Shown piece by piece: positions 33,126-42,009 of a DNA stretch of 64,000 nt. The translations under genes were made by a program, and so were the position numbers. The notes beneath the pieces are model-generated. The model saw only the letters and a program-made list of their open reading frames with translations, was not told the DNA's origin and ran no database searches. The DNA is from SG8-41 sp036555615 (GTDB lineage: Bacteria; Pseudomonadota; Gammaproteobacteria; Burkholderiales; SG8-41). The stretch is from NCBI GenBank assembly GCA_036555615.1, contig DATBKZ010000082.1, forward strand, positions 53,220 to 117,219, read 5' to 3'. How positions within the stretch are numbered: the first letter of the stretch is position 1; each line of letters starts with the position of its first letter.

Positions 33126-34562
33126 TTAGAGGAGAAACACCGTCGCCAGTCCCAGGAAGATGAAGAACCCGCCACTGTCGGTGATCGCCGTGATCATCAC
33201 GCTCGAGCCGAGCGCGGGGTCGCGGCCGAGCCTCTGCATCACCAGCGGGATCGTAACACCCATCACTGCGGCGAGCAGCAGGGACAACACCATCGCTCCG
33301 GTCATCACGGCGCCGAGCTCCCAGCTGTGGTAGATCAGGAACGCGAAGAGCCCCACCACGCCGCCCCAGATCAGGCCGTTCAACGCACTCACGCCGATTT
33401 CCTTCGCGAAGAGCTTGCGCGCGCTGGCCGCGGAGATCTGCCCGAGCGCAAGGGCGCGCACGATCATGGTGATGGTCTGGTTGCCGGAATTGCCGCTGAT
33501 GCCGGCGATGATCGGCATCAACGCCGCGAGCGCGACCAGTTGCGCGATCGACGCCTCGAACAGACCGATAACGCGCGAGGCGATGAACGCCGTCACCAGA
33601 TTGACGGCAAGCCAGGTCCAGCGGTTCCGGACGCTCTTCCACACCGAGGCGAACAGATCCTCCTCCTCGCGCAGACCGCCGGCGGAGAGCATGTCGCTAT
33701 CGGTCTCCTCGCGGATGTAATCCATCACGGCGTTCACGGTGACGCGCCCAATTAGTCTCCCGTCGGCGGCGGTCACCGGTGCCGACACCAGGTCGTAGCG
33801 CTCGAACGCCCGGGCTACATCCTCCGCCTTCTCCTCCGGACGGAACCTCACGAAATCCCGCGCCATGACGGTCGAGACCGCGACTTCAGGATCGGTGACG
33901 AGCAGCTTGTTCACCGGCAGCAGCCCCTCCAGCCGGCCCCCGCGGTCGACCACGAACAACTGGTCGGTGTGATCCGGCATCTCGTCCAGGCGGCGCAGGT
34001 AGCGCAGGACGACCTCGACCGTGACGTCATCGCGGATGCTGATCATGTCGAAATCCATGATCGCCCCGACCGTGTCCTCCGGATAGGACATTGCCGCCCG
34101 CAGTTGCTCGCGCTCTTCGGGGGATAGCGACCGGAAGACATCCTGGATCACTTCGCGCGGCAGATCCGGCGCGAGATCGGCGATCTCGTCGGTGTCGAGC
34201 CGCTCGGTCGCGGCAACCAGCGCCCGCTTGTCCATATGCGCAATCAACGTCTCGCGCACGGCGTCCGAGACCTCGAGCAGAATCTCGCCCTCCCGCTCGG
34301 GCTGCAGCAGGTCCCAGACGATCAGACGCTGCGCGAGCGGCAGCGCCTCCAGGATGTAGGCGACGTCCGCGGGATGCAGCCCCTCGAGCTGCTTGCGCAC
34401 CTCAACAAGGTGCATGCGATGTACGAGGCTCTCGACGAGTTCCTGGCGCGGGCCGCCCTGCCGGTGGACGAGGCTTTCCACTACCTCGTGCCTGTGCAGC
34501 AGCTCGGTGACGCGCTGCAGGCTGTCGTGCACGCTCGGGCGGGCTTCGCTCGTCTCGGCCAT
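33126..34562 (-). CDS. mgtE: Magnesium transporter MgtE
   Basis: A 478-residue protein. The N-terminal MgtE_N domain (residues about 30-150, with HPADVAYILEALPLAQRLIVWDLL) precedes two CBS domains (about 150-280) that sense Mg2+. Five C-terminal membrane helices follow, including GISGNSGNQTITMIVRALALG with the conserved pore residues and VMQRLGRDPALGSSVMITAITDSGGFFIFLGLAT. It is a Mg2+ channel/transporter of the inner membrane. Gene order mgtE then OGT-like, joined by TAAATG, suggests one transcript. Confidence 0.94.
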   Translation of the reverse strand: MAETSEARPSVHDSLQRVTELLHRHEVVESLVHRQGGPRQELVESLVHRMHLVEVRKQLEGLHPADVAYILEALPLAQRLIVWDLLQPEREGEILLEVSDAVRETLIAHMDKRALVAATERLDTDEIADLAPDLPREVIQDVFRSLSPEEREQLRAAMSYPEDTVGAIMDFDMISIRDDVTVEVVLRYLRRLDEMPDHTDQLFVVDRGGRLEGLLPVNKLLVTDPEVAVSTVMARDFVRFRPEEKAEDVARAFERYDLVSAPVTAADGRLIGRVTVNAVMDYIREETDSDMLSAGGLREEEDLFASVWKSVRNRWTWLAVNLVTAFIASRVIGLFEASIAQLVALAALMPIIAGISGNSGNQTITMIVRALALGQISAASARKLFAKEIGVSALNGLIWGGVVGLFAFLIYHSWELGAVMTGAMVLSLLLAAVMGVTIPLVMQRLGRDPALGSSVMITAITDSGGFFIFLGLATVFLL

Positions 34563-34652
34563 GGGTCTTCGGTCGGTGGGGAATCGCAGGCGCAGTGCGC
34601 GCCCGCGATCAAAGCGGCATTTTAGCCAAGGATGCTATCGAAAGTCGCCTGC

Positions 34653-34680
34653 CGTTATTCCCGCACAGGCGGGAATCCAG
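34653..34680. repeat. TTCCCGC...GCGGGAA palindrome (REP-like)
   Basis: attcccgcacaggcgggaat is a near-perfect palindrome followed by the usual ccag. A related longer element with two such palindromes facing each other is at 53999-54082. It lies between the end of a TPR gene and mgtE. It may serve as a transcription terminator or a mobile REP. Confidence 0.55.
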
Positions 34681-34689
34681 GACTGGCGC

Positions 34690-36471
34690 TCACCGCCTGG
34701 AGACGAAAGCAGCGAGCTCACGTGCTACCGCATCGAGGCTCGTCCGCCAGTCGCCCCGGACCGCCTGCTCAAAAATGCGCATTGCCGGATACCAGGGGCT
34801 GTCGTTGCGGCGGCAAAACCAGTACCAGATCTTGCCTTGGCTCACGGGGGCGAGCAGCCACACTGTCTTCCCGAGCGCTCCGGCCATGTGCGCGGTGACG
34901 TTGCTGACGGTAATGACCAGGTCGCACGCCGTGCACAGCGCGGCGAGCCCCTCCAGATCATTGAACAGGTCTGCCTCCTCCAGGTGCGCGATCTCCAGTC
35001 CCTCGCGCGCCCGCAACTCCTTCCGGGCGCTCGCGGTGTCGCCATACTGAAGGTCTACGAACCGGACCCCGGGGACTCGCAGCACGGCTGCCCAATCCGC
35101 AAGCGCGCTGCTCTTATCGGCTCCGATTTCGGGGTTCGCGCTGTGCCAGGAGATGCCCACCACCGCGCTCACGCCACTGCGCCGCAATTTTGCGGAAAAT
35201 CCAGCGGCCCGCTCCGCGTCTGCTCTCAGGTAACCAGCGTGCCGGGGAAATGAGTCAAACGAAGGACGCAACCAGCGGCCCAGGCTGGCGAGCGGCGCCT
35301 GGCAATCAAAGTCTGCGGGATCGATTGCCGGGGATTCGCTTCGCGCGACAACCTTGGCGCGCGGAAAAGACCGCCGCATCAACGGCGCAAGGCGCGGATC
35401 GATCTCCAACGTGACACTCAGACCCGCATCGGCCAGTTCTCCGACCATGCTCGAGTAGAGGATCTCGTCTCCCACACCCTGCTCGCCCCATAGCAACATG
35501 CGCCGGCCCGGGAGGCGCTCCCCCGTCCACGGCGTGAATTCAAAGCGCTTCGGAATTGCCTTTCGTTGCCGCCAGCGCCATTCGTACAGGACCCAGCCCT
35601 CGGGAAACTCCCCGCGCATGAGGAGCACGCATGAGAGCCTCAGCGATGCGGGGGCGAATGACGCATCGAGTTCCACCGCGCGGCGGTAGCTGGCGACGGC
35701 AGCATCGTCTTGCTGGCCACGCTCCTGCGCGATGCCGAGGTTGTAATGCGCACGGGCACTGCGCGGCTGCAGCTCCAGCGCCCGCAGGTGGGACGCGAGA
35801 GACCGCTCGAAGTCGCCCCGTTCGAGCAGGGCGCAGGCCAGATTGCTCCAGGCTTCCGCCAAGTCCGGAGCAAGCTCGAGCGCGCGTTCGCAGGCCAGGA
35901 CCGCCTCCGCATATTCGCCGCGCTCCTGGTACACGTTTCCAAGGTTGCTCCAGCCCCCGGCGAAATCCGGGGCCAGTTCCACCGCTCGCTTGCACGCCGC
36001 CAGGGCTTGCTCGACCTCGCCCGCCTCCAGCAACGCGCTGCCGAGATTGCTCCACACCGGGGCAAGCTGCGGCCGGATGCTGACTGCACGCCGGTAGGCC
36101 TTGATTTCCCCTTGAGTGTCGCCGGTTTCGCCGAGCGCCCCACCAAGATTGCTCCAGGCCTCGGCGAATTCGGGATCGAGCTCGAGCGCCTTGCGGTAGG
36201 ACTCGATGCCCTGGGGGATCTCCCCCTGCGCGACCTGCACGGCGCCGAGATTGAACCACGCGCTCGCTAGCCCGGGGGCGATCTCGAGGGCCCTGCTGGC
36301 CGCGCCGCGCGCCTCGTCCAGGTTTCCTTGAAGCCGCCAGGCATGAGCGAGCTCGCTCAGGGCCGACGCATCGCCGGCCACGCGCTGGAGCACTTCAATG
36401 GCTTCGGCGAGCCTGCCTTGACGTCTCAACTCCGCGCCCAACTCACGCGGGTGTCGCGGGTCATGCGGCAC
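34690..36471 (-). CDS. TPR protein with heptosyltransferase-like C-terminal domain (pair A, gene 2)
   Basis: A 593-residue protein. TPR repeats (for example AWSNLGGALGETGDTQGEIKAYRRA) span the first ~290 residues. The C-terminal ~280 residues start LLWGEQGVGDEILYSSMV and contain VVGISWHSANPEIGADKSS, FVDLQYGDTASA and VSNVTAHMAGALGKTVWLLAP, the pattern of GT9/GT-B-like domains in bacterial TPR-glycosyltransferases. The start is the GTG at 36471 with AGGAG five bases upstream. The longer frame overlaps gene 1 and is rejected. It overlaps gene 1 by 11 bp. Donor and acceptor are unknown. Confidence 0.82.
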   Translation of the reverse strand: MPHDPRHPRELGAELRRQGRLAEAIEVLQRVAGDASALSELAHAWRLQGNLDEARGAASRALEIAPGLASAWFNLGAVQVAQGEIPQGIESYRKALELDPEFAEAWSNLGGALGETGDTQGEIKAYRRAVSIRPQLAPVWSNLGSALLEAGEVEQALAACKRAVELAPDFAGGWSNLGNVYQERGEYAEAVLACERALELAPDLAEAWSNLACALLERGDFERSLASHLRALELQPRSARAHYNLGIAQERGQQDDAAVASYRRAVELDASFAPASLRLSCVLLMRGEFPEGWVLYEWRWRQRKAIPKRFEFTPWTGERLPGRRMLLWGEQGVGDEILYSSMVGELADAGLSVTLEIDPRLAPLMRRSFPRAKVVARSESPAIDPADFDCQAPLASLGRWLRPSFDSFPRHAGYLRADAERAAGFSAKLRRSGVSAVVGISWHSANPEIGADKSSALADWAAVLRVPGVRFVDLQYGDTASARKELRAREGLEIAHLEEADLFNDLEGLAALCTACDLVITVSNVTAHMAGALGKTVWLLAPVSQGKIWYWFCRRNDSPWYPAMRIFEQAVRGDWRTSLDAVARELAAFVSRR

Positions 36472-38503
36472 GAATCTCCTGCTCCAGCTTGCTTGCGGCG
36501 TGTTGGGCGAGGGCGTTCCAGTCCGTGAGCTCCGATGCCGAAACGATCTCCACCGAGGGATACCAGAGACAACGATGGTCGCCGCCATGCGCCCAGTAGT
36601 GGAAAGGCGCCCGGTCCGCGGGATACAGCAGCCACGTGCGCTTGCCCAGCACCCCTGCAAAATGCGCCGTCGCGTTGCAGGTCGTTATCAGCAGATCGCA
36701 GGCCTCCAGGATCGCCAACAGCCCCTCCAGATCGTTGTAATGATCCACGTCCTCGAAGCGCATCAGCCGCACGCCAGTTGCCTTCTCGACCGCCTCGCGC
36801 TCGGGCGTCGTGTCTCCGTACTGCACGTCCACGAACCGCGCTCCGGCAAGCTTCAGCAGCGGCCCGAAATCCGCCAGCGGGGCGTTCTTCTTCATGACGA
36901 ACCACCCCGTGCGCGTGCTGCGCCAGGACAGCGCCACCTTCAGTCCGGGCCCCAATGTTTCGAGCCGCTCCCGATAACATGCGACCCGCTCGGGCAATGC
37001 ACTGAGCAGTCGCGCTCGCTGGCGCGCGAAGTCCGCTCGCGATCGCCGGAACATGTGCGGCAGCGATCCCGCCGCCAGCACGCGGCTGGCCTGCTGCAGA
37101 GCTTCCTGTGGTGGGTCCTCCCTGGCCAGGAAGCGCACAGCGGGAAATGCGCGTTGATACGCGCCTAGCAAGCGGCGATCAACTTCATACAGGACGGGAA
37201 CGTTCCGCTCAATCAACTCGGGAATGAGCGTAGAGAAAAGGACTTCATCTCCGATGCCCTGCTCGGCCCAGATTGCCACCTCCCCTATCCCCGCCTCCGT
37301 AGGGCCCCGCCAGCGCCTCAGCCGTTCATACAAGATCAGGCTGGACGCCTTGCTGCGGAAGTTCTTCCTTCGATACTCCGAGGATTCGATCCGTCGCTCG
37401 TATCCCGGCCACGCCTGCTCGAACTCCTGGCGGAACAACTGGAGAAGAGCAAGACCATATTGAGCGTCCGCGAAACCCGGCTTGAGCTCGAGCGCTCGCC
37501 GGAATTGCTGGGAGGACTCGTCCCAGACATGCTGCGCCAACAGCGCTTCAGCAAAGCGGGCGCGGAATCCTGGGTTGCGCGGCTGCAACTTGATCGCGTG
37601 CCTGAAACTGTCGTTGGCCTCGTCCTCTCTGCCCAACAGCATCAACGCATTTCCAAGGTTGTCGTGGGCCTCGGCGTATTCGGGGCGCAAAACGATCGCG
37701 CGCTGGATCGGCGCCAGGGCATCGGCTGGACGACCCTGTTCCTGGAGGGCGGACCCGAGACTGTTAAGCGCCTCAGGGTAATCTGGCCGGAGTGCGACCG
37801 CCCGCTCGTAGCTGGCGATCGCGTCGTCCCAAAGCTGCTGCTCGAAAAGCGCGTTGCCGAGATCGGCGTGGTAATCCGAATTCTCCGGCTCGAGCATGAT
37901 CGCGCGTCGGAAGCAGGCTGCCGCTTCCTGTGCGTCGCCCCGTTGCAACAGCGCATCGCCGAGATTGTCGTGGGCCTCGGGATAGGCGGGGTTAAACTGA
38001 AGCGCCCTCTCGTAGCTGACGACCGCATCAGCCGCCGCCCCGATCCGCACGAGCTCGTTGCCGAGGTTAAGCCACAGCCCGGGATCCTTTGGTTCTGCCG
38101 CCACGGCTCTGCGGAAGTATTCGACGGCTTCGGGATGCCGGTCCTGGGAGGAAAGCGCAAGGCCAAGCCAGCACCAGACCGAGGCGCTGGTGCTGCCAAG
38201 CTGGATCGCCCGGCGCAGCCAGGACTCGGCCTGCGCGTAGTCACCCGCCTCCAGCTCCGCAGCCCCCAGTTGCTCTACGGCCCGGAGATTGCGTGGATCG
38301 CCCTCGAGCGAACGGCGCAGCAGTTCGCGCGCGCCCGCGCTGTCTCCCTGCCCGCGCCGCGCAAGCGCTGCGAGGTGGAGCGCACGTGGATGACGCGGAG
38401 CGCGTTCGAGAACTTCCCGGCACATGCGTTCCGCGCTGGAGTGGTCGCCCGCGGCAAGGGCTGCGGCTGCCTGACCGAGCCTGCGTTCATGCGCTGCCGA
38501 CAT
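36461..38503 (-). CDS. TPR protein with heptosyltransferase-like C-terminal domain (pair A, gene 1)
   Basis: A 680-residue protein with about ten TPR repeats (residues about 1-370; for example YPEALNSLGSALQEQGRPADAL). The C-terminal domain has IWAEQGIGDEVLFSTLIPEL, LKVALSWRSTRTGWF, FVDVQYGDTTPEREAV, YNDLEGLLAILEACDLLITTCNATAHFAG and LWYPSVEIV. It is clearly paralogous to the downstream gene, from which it probably arose by tandem duplication. It starts about 120 bp before the end of the porin gene, with a terminator between. Confidence 0.82.
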   Translation of the reverse strand: MSAAHERRLGQAAAALAAGDHSSAERMCREVLERAPRHPRALHLAALARRGQGDSAGARELLRRSLEGDPRNLRAVEQLGAAELEAGDYAQAESWLRRAIQLGSTSASVWCWLGLALSSQDRHPEAVEYFRRAVAAEPKDPGLWLNLGNELVRIGAAADAVVSYERALQFNPAYPEAHDNLGDALLQRGDAQEAAACFRRAIMLEPENSDYHADLGNALFEQQLWDDAIASYERAVALRPDYPEALNSLGSALQEQGRPADALAPIQRAIVLRPEYAEAHDNLGNALMLLGREDEANDSFRHAIKLQPRNPGFRARFAEALLAQHVWDESSQQFRRALELKPGFADAQYGLALLQLFRQEFEQAWPGYERRIESSEYRRKNFRSKASSLILYERLRRWRGPTEAGIGEVAIWAEQGIGDEVLFSTLIPELIERNVPVLYEVDRRLLGAYQRAFPAVRFLAREDPPQEALQQASRVLAAGSLPHMFRRSRADFARQRARLLSALPERVACYRERLETLGPGLKVALSWRSTRTGWFVMKKNAPLADFGPLLKLAGARFVDVQYGDTTPEREAVEKATGVRLMRFEDVDHYNDLEGLLAILEACDLLITTCNATAHFAGVLGKRTWLLYPADRAPFHYWAHGGDHRCLWYPSVEIVSASELTDWNALAQHAASKLEQEIRAA

Positions 38504-38574
38504 GACATGCCGTGATCAAAGACGGTGGAACATCTGGAACGACTTCTGATGCAAATATTATCAACCCGCTGACC

Positions 38575-38606
38575 AAAAAAAACGGGCACCTTCCGGTGCC
38601 CGTTTC
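38575..38606 (-). terminator. Rho-independent terminator of the porin gene
   Basis: On the minus strand the perfect 11-bp stem aaacgggcacc / ggtgcccgttt with a GGAA loop (38580-38605) is followed by a run of eight T residues (38575-38582). It lies 20 bp after the porin stop and is the strongest intrinsic terminator in the window, which fits a highly expressed gene. Confidence 0.9.
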
Positions 38607-38626
38607 AATTCTGCTGTTACGACGGC

Positions 38627-39793
38627 TTAGAAGCGGTGCTTGAGCAAAAGCCCCACGGCCGTTTGCTTGCCGCCAACGGTGACCGAAGCCTTACCCAACC
38701 CGAAACTTCCGTTGGTATCGTTATCGATCATGTTGTAAGCGGCAGAGATTTCCGTCCGCTTGGACACAGCATACGAGTAGGCGAACGTCATATGGTCTGC
38801 GCCGTTATCCTCCGAAGCCAGAACGGTATAAGACCCAGCCCTCGCCCCGACAGTACCTGTGGGGGCGTCCACGGTGGAGTACGCCACGCGGAGGGTGTGC
38901 GGCCCCGAGATGTTCCAGTCAGCGAACACCCCGAAACCATCGGTCTCGACCGTGTTGGCGCTGGTGGTCTCGTACTCATTCGCCAGATAGCCAGCCCGAA
39001 CGTTGAAGCCGGCCATCCTGAAGCCGAGGACCACTGTCATATTATTGTCGCTGCCGCCCGTATAGGTTGTCGTGCCGCCCGGGTTGTAGTCGTCGTGCTT
39101 CTCGTACGCAAGGCCGACGTAGAACGGACCTTGCGCATACTGCCCGTTGACGCCGAGCAGGCGCGGCGTCAAGCCGGCCGCATCGGGAATGCTGGTCGAC
39201 TCGTTGTTCGCCGAAAACGCGGCCATAAACGAGAACCCGCCCCAGTTCGGCGAGTGGTAGCTGACGAGATTCGACTGACGACGATAGAAGCTTGTCGATT
39301 GAGCATTTCCGTTCGTCGGCACCGCGCCCGGGGACGGATTGGGCAAGCCGCTCGACGAGCTGTTCGCCAGAAGCCGCATGCTGCCGCCCGCCAGCGCATT
39401 CGTTCCGCTGAACCAGCCCCGCAGGCGGTTCTGGACGAGCTTGTTCGGCGTATCCCAGTTGCCCCAGAAAATGTTCCCGAAGTTGCCCCGGAAGCCGACC
39501 CCGCTGTTGCGGTTGCAGAAGCCATTCTCCGAGTTCTCACCACCGATGAACGCGTCAAGCTGGCTGGCGCACTGGAACCATACACTCACGCCACCGCCGA
39601 GCTTTTCCGCGGCCCGGAAGTAGAGTTCGGGCTCGGAGGGCTCCAGAATATCGCCCTTTGACGAAGCACCGTTATCAGGATCGTGTTGATACCACAAGAC
39701 CGTCAGCGAACCGCCGATCTGCACTTGCGCCAGCGCCGCTGCCGGTGCCGCGAGTGCACCTGCGACGGCAAGCGCCATTACTTTCTTATTCAT
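38627..39793 (-). CDS. Outer-membrane porin, Gram-negative trimeric type
   Basis: A 388-residue porin of the Burkholderia/Neisseria type. The signal peptide MNKKVMALAVAGALAAPAAALA is followed by QVQIGGSLTVLWY and a beta-barrel pattern ending in KHRF with a C-terminal Phe, as required for BAM recognition. Internal loops are Asn/Ser/Gly-rich. The FGNIFWGNWDTPNKL loop resembles the constriction loop L3. ATG 39793 has AAAGGAGG seven bases upstream. Cysteines in FQCASQLDAF and GFCNRNSG are typical. The gene is flanked on both sides by TPR-glycosyltransferases and ends in a strong terminator. Confidence 0.92.
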   Translation of the reverse strand: MNKKVMALAVAGALAAPAAALAQVQIGGSLTVLWYQHDPDNGASSKGDILEPSEPELYFRAAEKLGGGVSVWFQCASQLDAFIGGENSENGFCNRNSGVGFRGNFGNIFWGNWDTPNKLVQNRLRGWFSGTNALAGGSMRLLANSSSSGLPNPSPGAVPTNGNAQSTSFYRRQSNLVSYHSPNWGGFSFMAAFSANNESTSIPDAAGLTPRLLGVNGQYAQGPFYVGLAYEKHDDYNPGGTTTYTGGSDNNMTVVLGFRMAGFNVRAGYLANEYETTSANTVETDGFGVFADWNISGPHTLRVAYSTVDAPTGTVGARAGSYTVLASEDNGADHMTFAYSYAVSKRTEISAAYNMIDNDTNGSFGLGKASVTVGGKQTAVGLLLKHRF

Positions 39794-40107
39794 GCAAGCC
39801 TCCTTTAAAGTTTCGTTTCCTCGGGGCGATCGCATCACGTGTTTGTGACCGCGCCCGAATCCAGCCCCCCTTACGGCGAGGCTGCGAGTAGTTTGCAGGA
39901 AGCTGCGGCGCAGCAGCAACAGAAATGCGCCCTATGACGCGCAATTTCGATGCTATTGTTGCTCAGCCGCAACAGGCAGATCGCGATGGAACTCGACTCG
40001 GCAGAACACAAAATAAACCAAAAAAATTCAATGTATTGCGTGAGATTGCCCAGTGAACTCTGCGCGAGCTGTCCCACGCACCAGTAATCGAATAAAAGCC
40101 AGCAACC
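39794..40107. other. 314-bp divergent intergenic region between porin and TPR gene
   Basis: Both neighbours start outward from this relatively AT-rich stretch, so promoters for porin (minus) and for the TPR pair B (plus) must lie here. The porin ribosome site (AAAGGAGG) is clear. I could not find a convincing -35/-10 pair in either direction. No open reading frame with coding character was seen. Confidence 0.5.
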
Positions 40108-42009
40108 ATGTCGATTCGAGACCTATTGACAAAGGGATTGGCGCATCATCAGGCAGGCCGTCTGCATGATGCAAAAACCGTTTATGATCAGGCGCTTAAA
40201 TTGGACCCCCGGCATCCTGACGCATTGCATCTGCGGGGCGTGATCGCCCTGCAAAGCGGCGATCCTGATATGGCCGCTCACCTCATCGAAAAGGCCATCC
40301 AGGCGTACCCGAGCAATCCCGGTTATCACGCCAATCTCGCGCAGGCCTTCCTCGCTCAGCAGCGTGTCGCCGAGGCGCTGGACGCTTTTCGCAAGGCCGC
40401 ACGGCTCGATCCGCGCAATCCCCAGTTTGCCGTCGGTGCGGCGAGCTGCCTCGCGCGCCAGGGACACCTGGTGGAGGCGGAGACGCAATTGCGCAAAGTT
40501 GCCGACGACTATCCGGATTACGCCTTGGCCTGGCTCAATCTCGGCAACGCGGTCCTCGAGCAGGGGCGACCCCAGGAAGCTCTGGATTTTGGCTTACGCG
40601 CAGCCAAGCTCGATCCCCATTCGGCCGACGCGCACGCGTGCGTCGGCAAGGCGCTGCACGCGCTCGCCCACTTCGAGGAAGCCGAGACTGAGTATCGCCG
40701 CTGCGTGGCATTACAGCCGGAGTCGGAGTCCGCCTACCGCAATCTTGCTGCGCTGCTGATGGATAGCGGAAGGTTTGCCGATGTCGTAACCGCGTGCAAG
40801 CAGGGGCTCCTCCGCGCAGAAGGGTCGCCGGAATTGCACATGATGCTGGGCAGCGCCCTCGTTCATCAGGGACGATTGACCGCTGCGCTCGAAGCGTTTC
40901 GAGAAGCCGCAAGACTCGCGCCCGACCATTCACGCGCGCTGTGGGGTTACGGTCTTGCGCTCCGTGCCACCGGCGCGCTCGCGGAGGGTATGGATCTGTG
41001 CGAGCGCGTGCTGGCGCTGCAACCGGACTCGCCGGAGTTTCACCACGCGGTTTCGGGGGCCCGACTTTCGATGGGTAATCTCCAGGCCGGGTGGAAGGAG
41101 TACGAGTGGAGGCCCGCCAGGCAGACGTTCAGCGCCGAAAACCCCCACATCCGCTTGGCGAATGATTTGCCGGCGCGTCTCCAAGGCCGAAACGTCTGTC
41201 TGCTGCGCGAGCAGGGACTGGGAGATGAGCTGTTCTTCTTGCGGTTCGCAGCGGAACTGAAATCACGAGGCGCTGATATCACGTATCTCGCAAACGCCAA
41301 GCTCGCTTCGTTGCTTGCCCGCGTGCCAGTGCTCGACGGGGTCGTCACCGGTGAAATCCCGCTGGCAAAGGCGGAATTGACCGTGCTGGTAGGCGACCTG
41401 CCACGGCTGCTTGGTGCGTCTGATTTCCCGCCGCCCCTTGCCCTTACCCCGCTGCCACACCGACTCCAGGAGATTCGGGAAAGGTTGGCCAGAATGGGCC
41501 CGCCCCCGTACCTTGGCCTGACGTGGCGCGCCGGTGTTCCCCCCCGGGACCAGCGCGGCTCAGTCTGGATGCTGCACAAGGGCGTCCCGCTGGAGCATCT
41601 CGGTGGCGCGCTGCGTGGCGTGGACGGCACCTTCGTCGCGCTGCAGCGCGGGCCGAAAGGCGGCGAGATAGAACAACTGGCGGGTAGCATCGGCAAACCC
41701 TTGCACGATCTTACGGCGCTAAACGAAGATCTCGAGGCCATGCTCGCGCTGCTGGCCGTGCTGGACGAATACATAGGCGTGAGCAACACCAACATGCACC
41801 TGCGCGCCGGGACCGGGCGCGCCGCTCGGGTATTGGTGCCGTGCCCGCCGGAATGGCGCTGGATGGCCGAAGGCGAGGAGTCGCCGTGGTTCCCGGGCTT
41901 TCACGTCTACCGCCAGGGGCCGGACGGCGACTGGAATGACGCGCTGGCCCGCCTCAGGCGCGACCTCCTCACTGCTTGCCGACCGCGCGCCGTACAATTT
42001 CCGACCTGA
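40108..42009 (+). CDS. TPR protein with GT9-like C-terminal domain (pair B, gene 1)
   Basis: A 633-residue protein. TPR repeats fill residues 1 to about 330 (DALHLRGVIALQSGDPDMAAHLIEKA). The C-terminal domain shows LLREQGLGDELFFLRFAAELK, YLGLTWRAGVPPRDQRG, FVALQRGPKGGEIEQL and LDEYIGVSNTNMHLRAG. It lacks the YGD motif of pair A but keeps the EQGxGDE and GVSNTNMH-type blocks. The start ATG 40108 lies after the porin intergenic region. It is tandem with a close paralog. Confidence 0.82.
   Translation: MSIRDLLTKGLAHHQAGRLHDAKTVYDQALKLDPRHPDALHLRGVIALQSGDPDMAAHLIEKAIQAYPSNPGYHANLAQAFLAQQRVAEALDAFRKAARLDPRNPQFAVGAASCLARQGHLVEAETQLRKVADDYPDYALAWLNLGNAVLEQGRPQEALDFGLRAAKLDPHSADAHACVGKALHALAHFEEAETEYRRCVALQPESESAYRNLAALLMDSGRFADVVTACKQGLLRAEGSPELHMMLGSALVHQGRLTAALEAFREAARLAPDHSRALWGYGLALRATGALAEGMDLCERVLALQPDSPEFHHAVSGARLSMGNLQAGWKEYEWRPARQTFSAENPHIRLANDLPARLQGRNVCLLREQGLGDELFFLRFAAELKSRGADITYLANAKLASLLARVPVLDGVVTGEIPLAKAELTVLVGDLPRLLGASDFPPPLALTPLPHRLQEIRERLARMGPPPYLGLTWRAGVPPRDQRGSVWMLHKGVPLEHLGGALRGVDGTFVALQRGPKGGEIEQLAGSIGKPLHDLTALNEDLEAMLALLAVLDEYIGVSNTNMHLRAGTGRAARVLVPCPPEWRWMAEGEESPWFPGFHVYRQGPDGDWNDALARLRRDLLTACRPRAVQFPT

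Noticed and set aside
39794..39919. Upstream extension of the porin frame to 39919
   Set aside because: The signal peptide and AAAGGAGG ribosome site place the start at 39793; the extension is Arg-rich noise.
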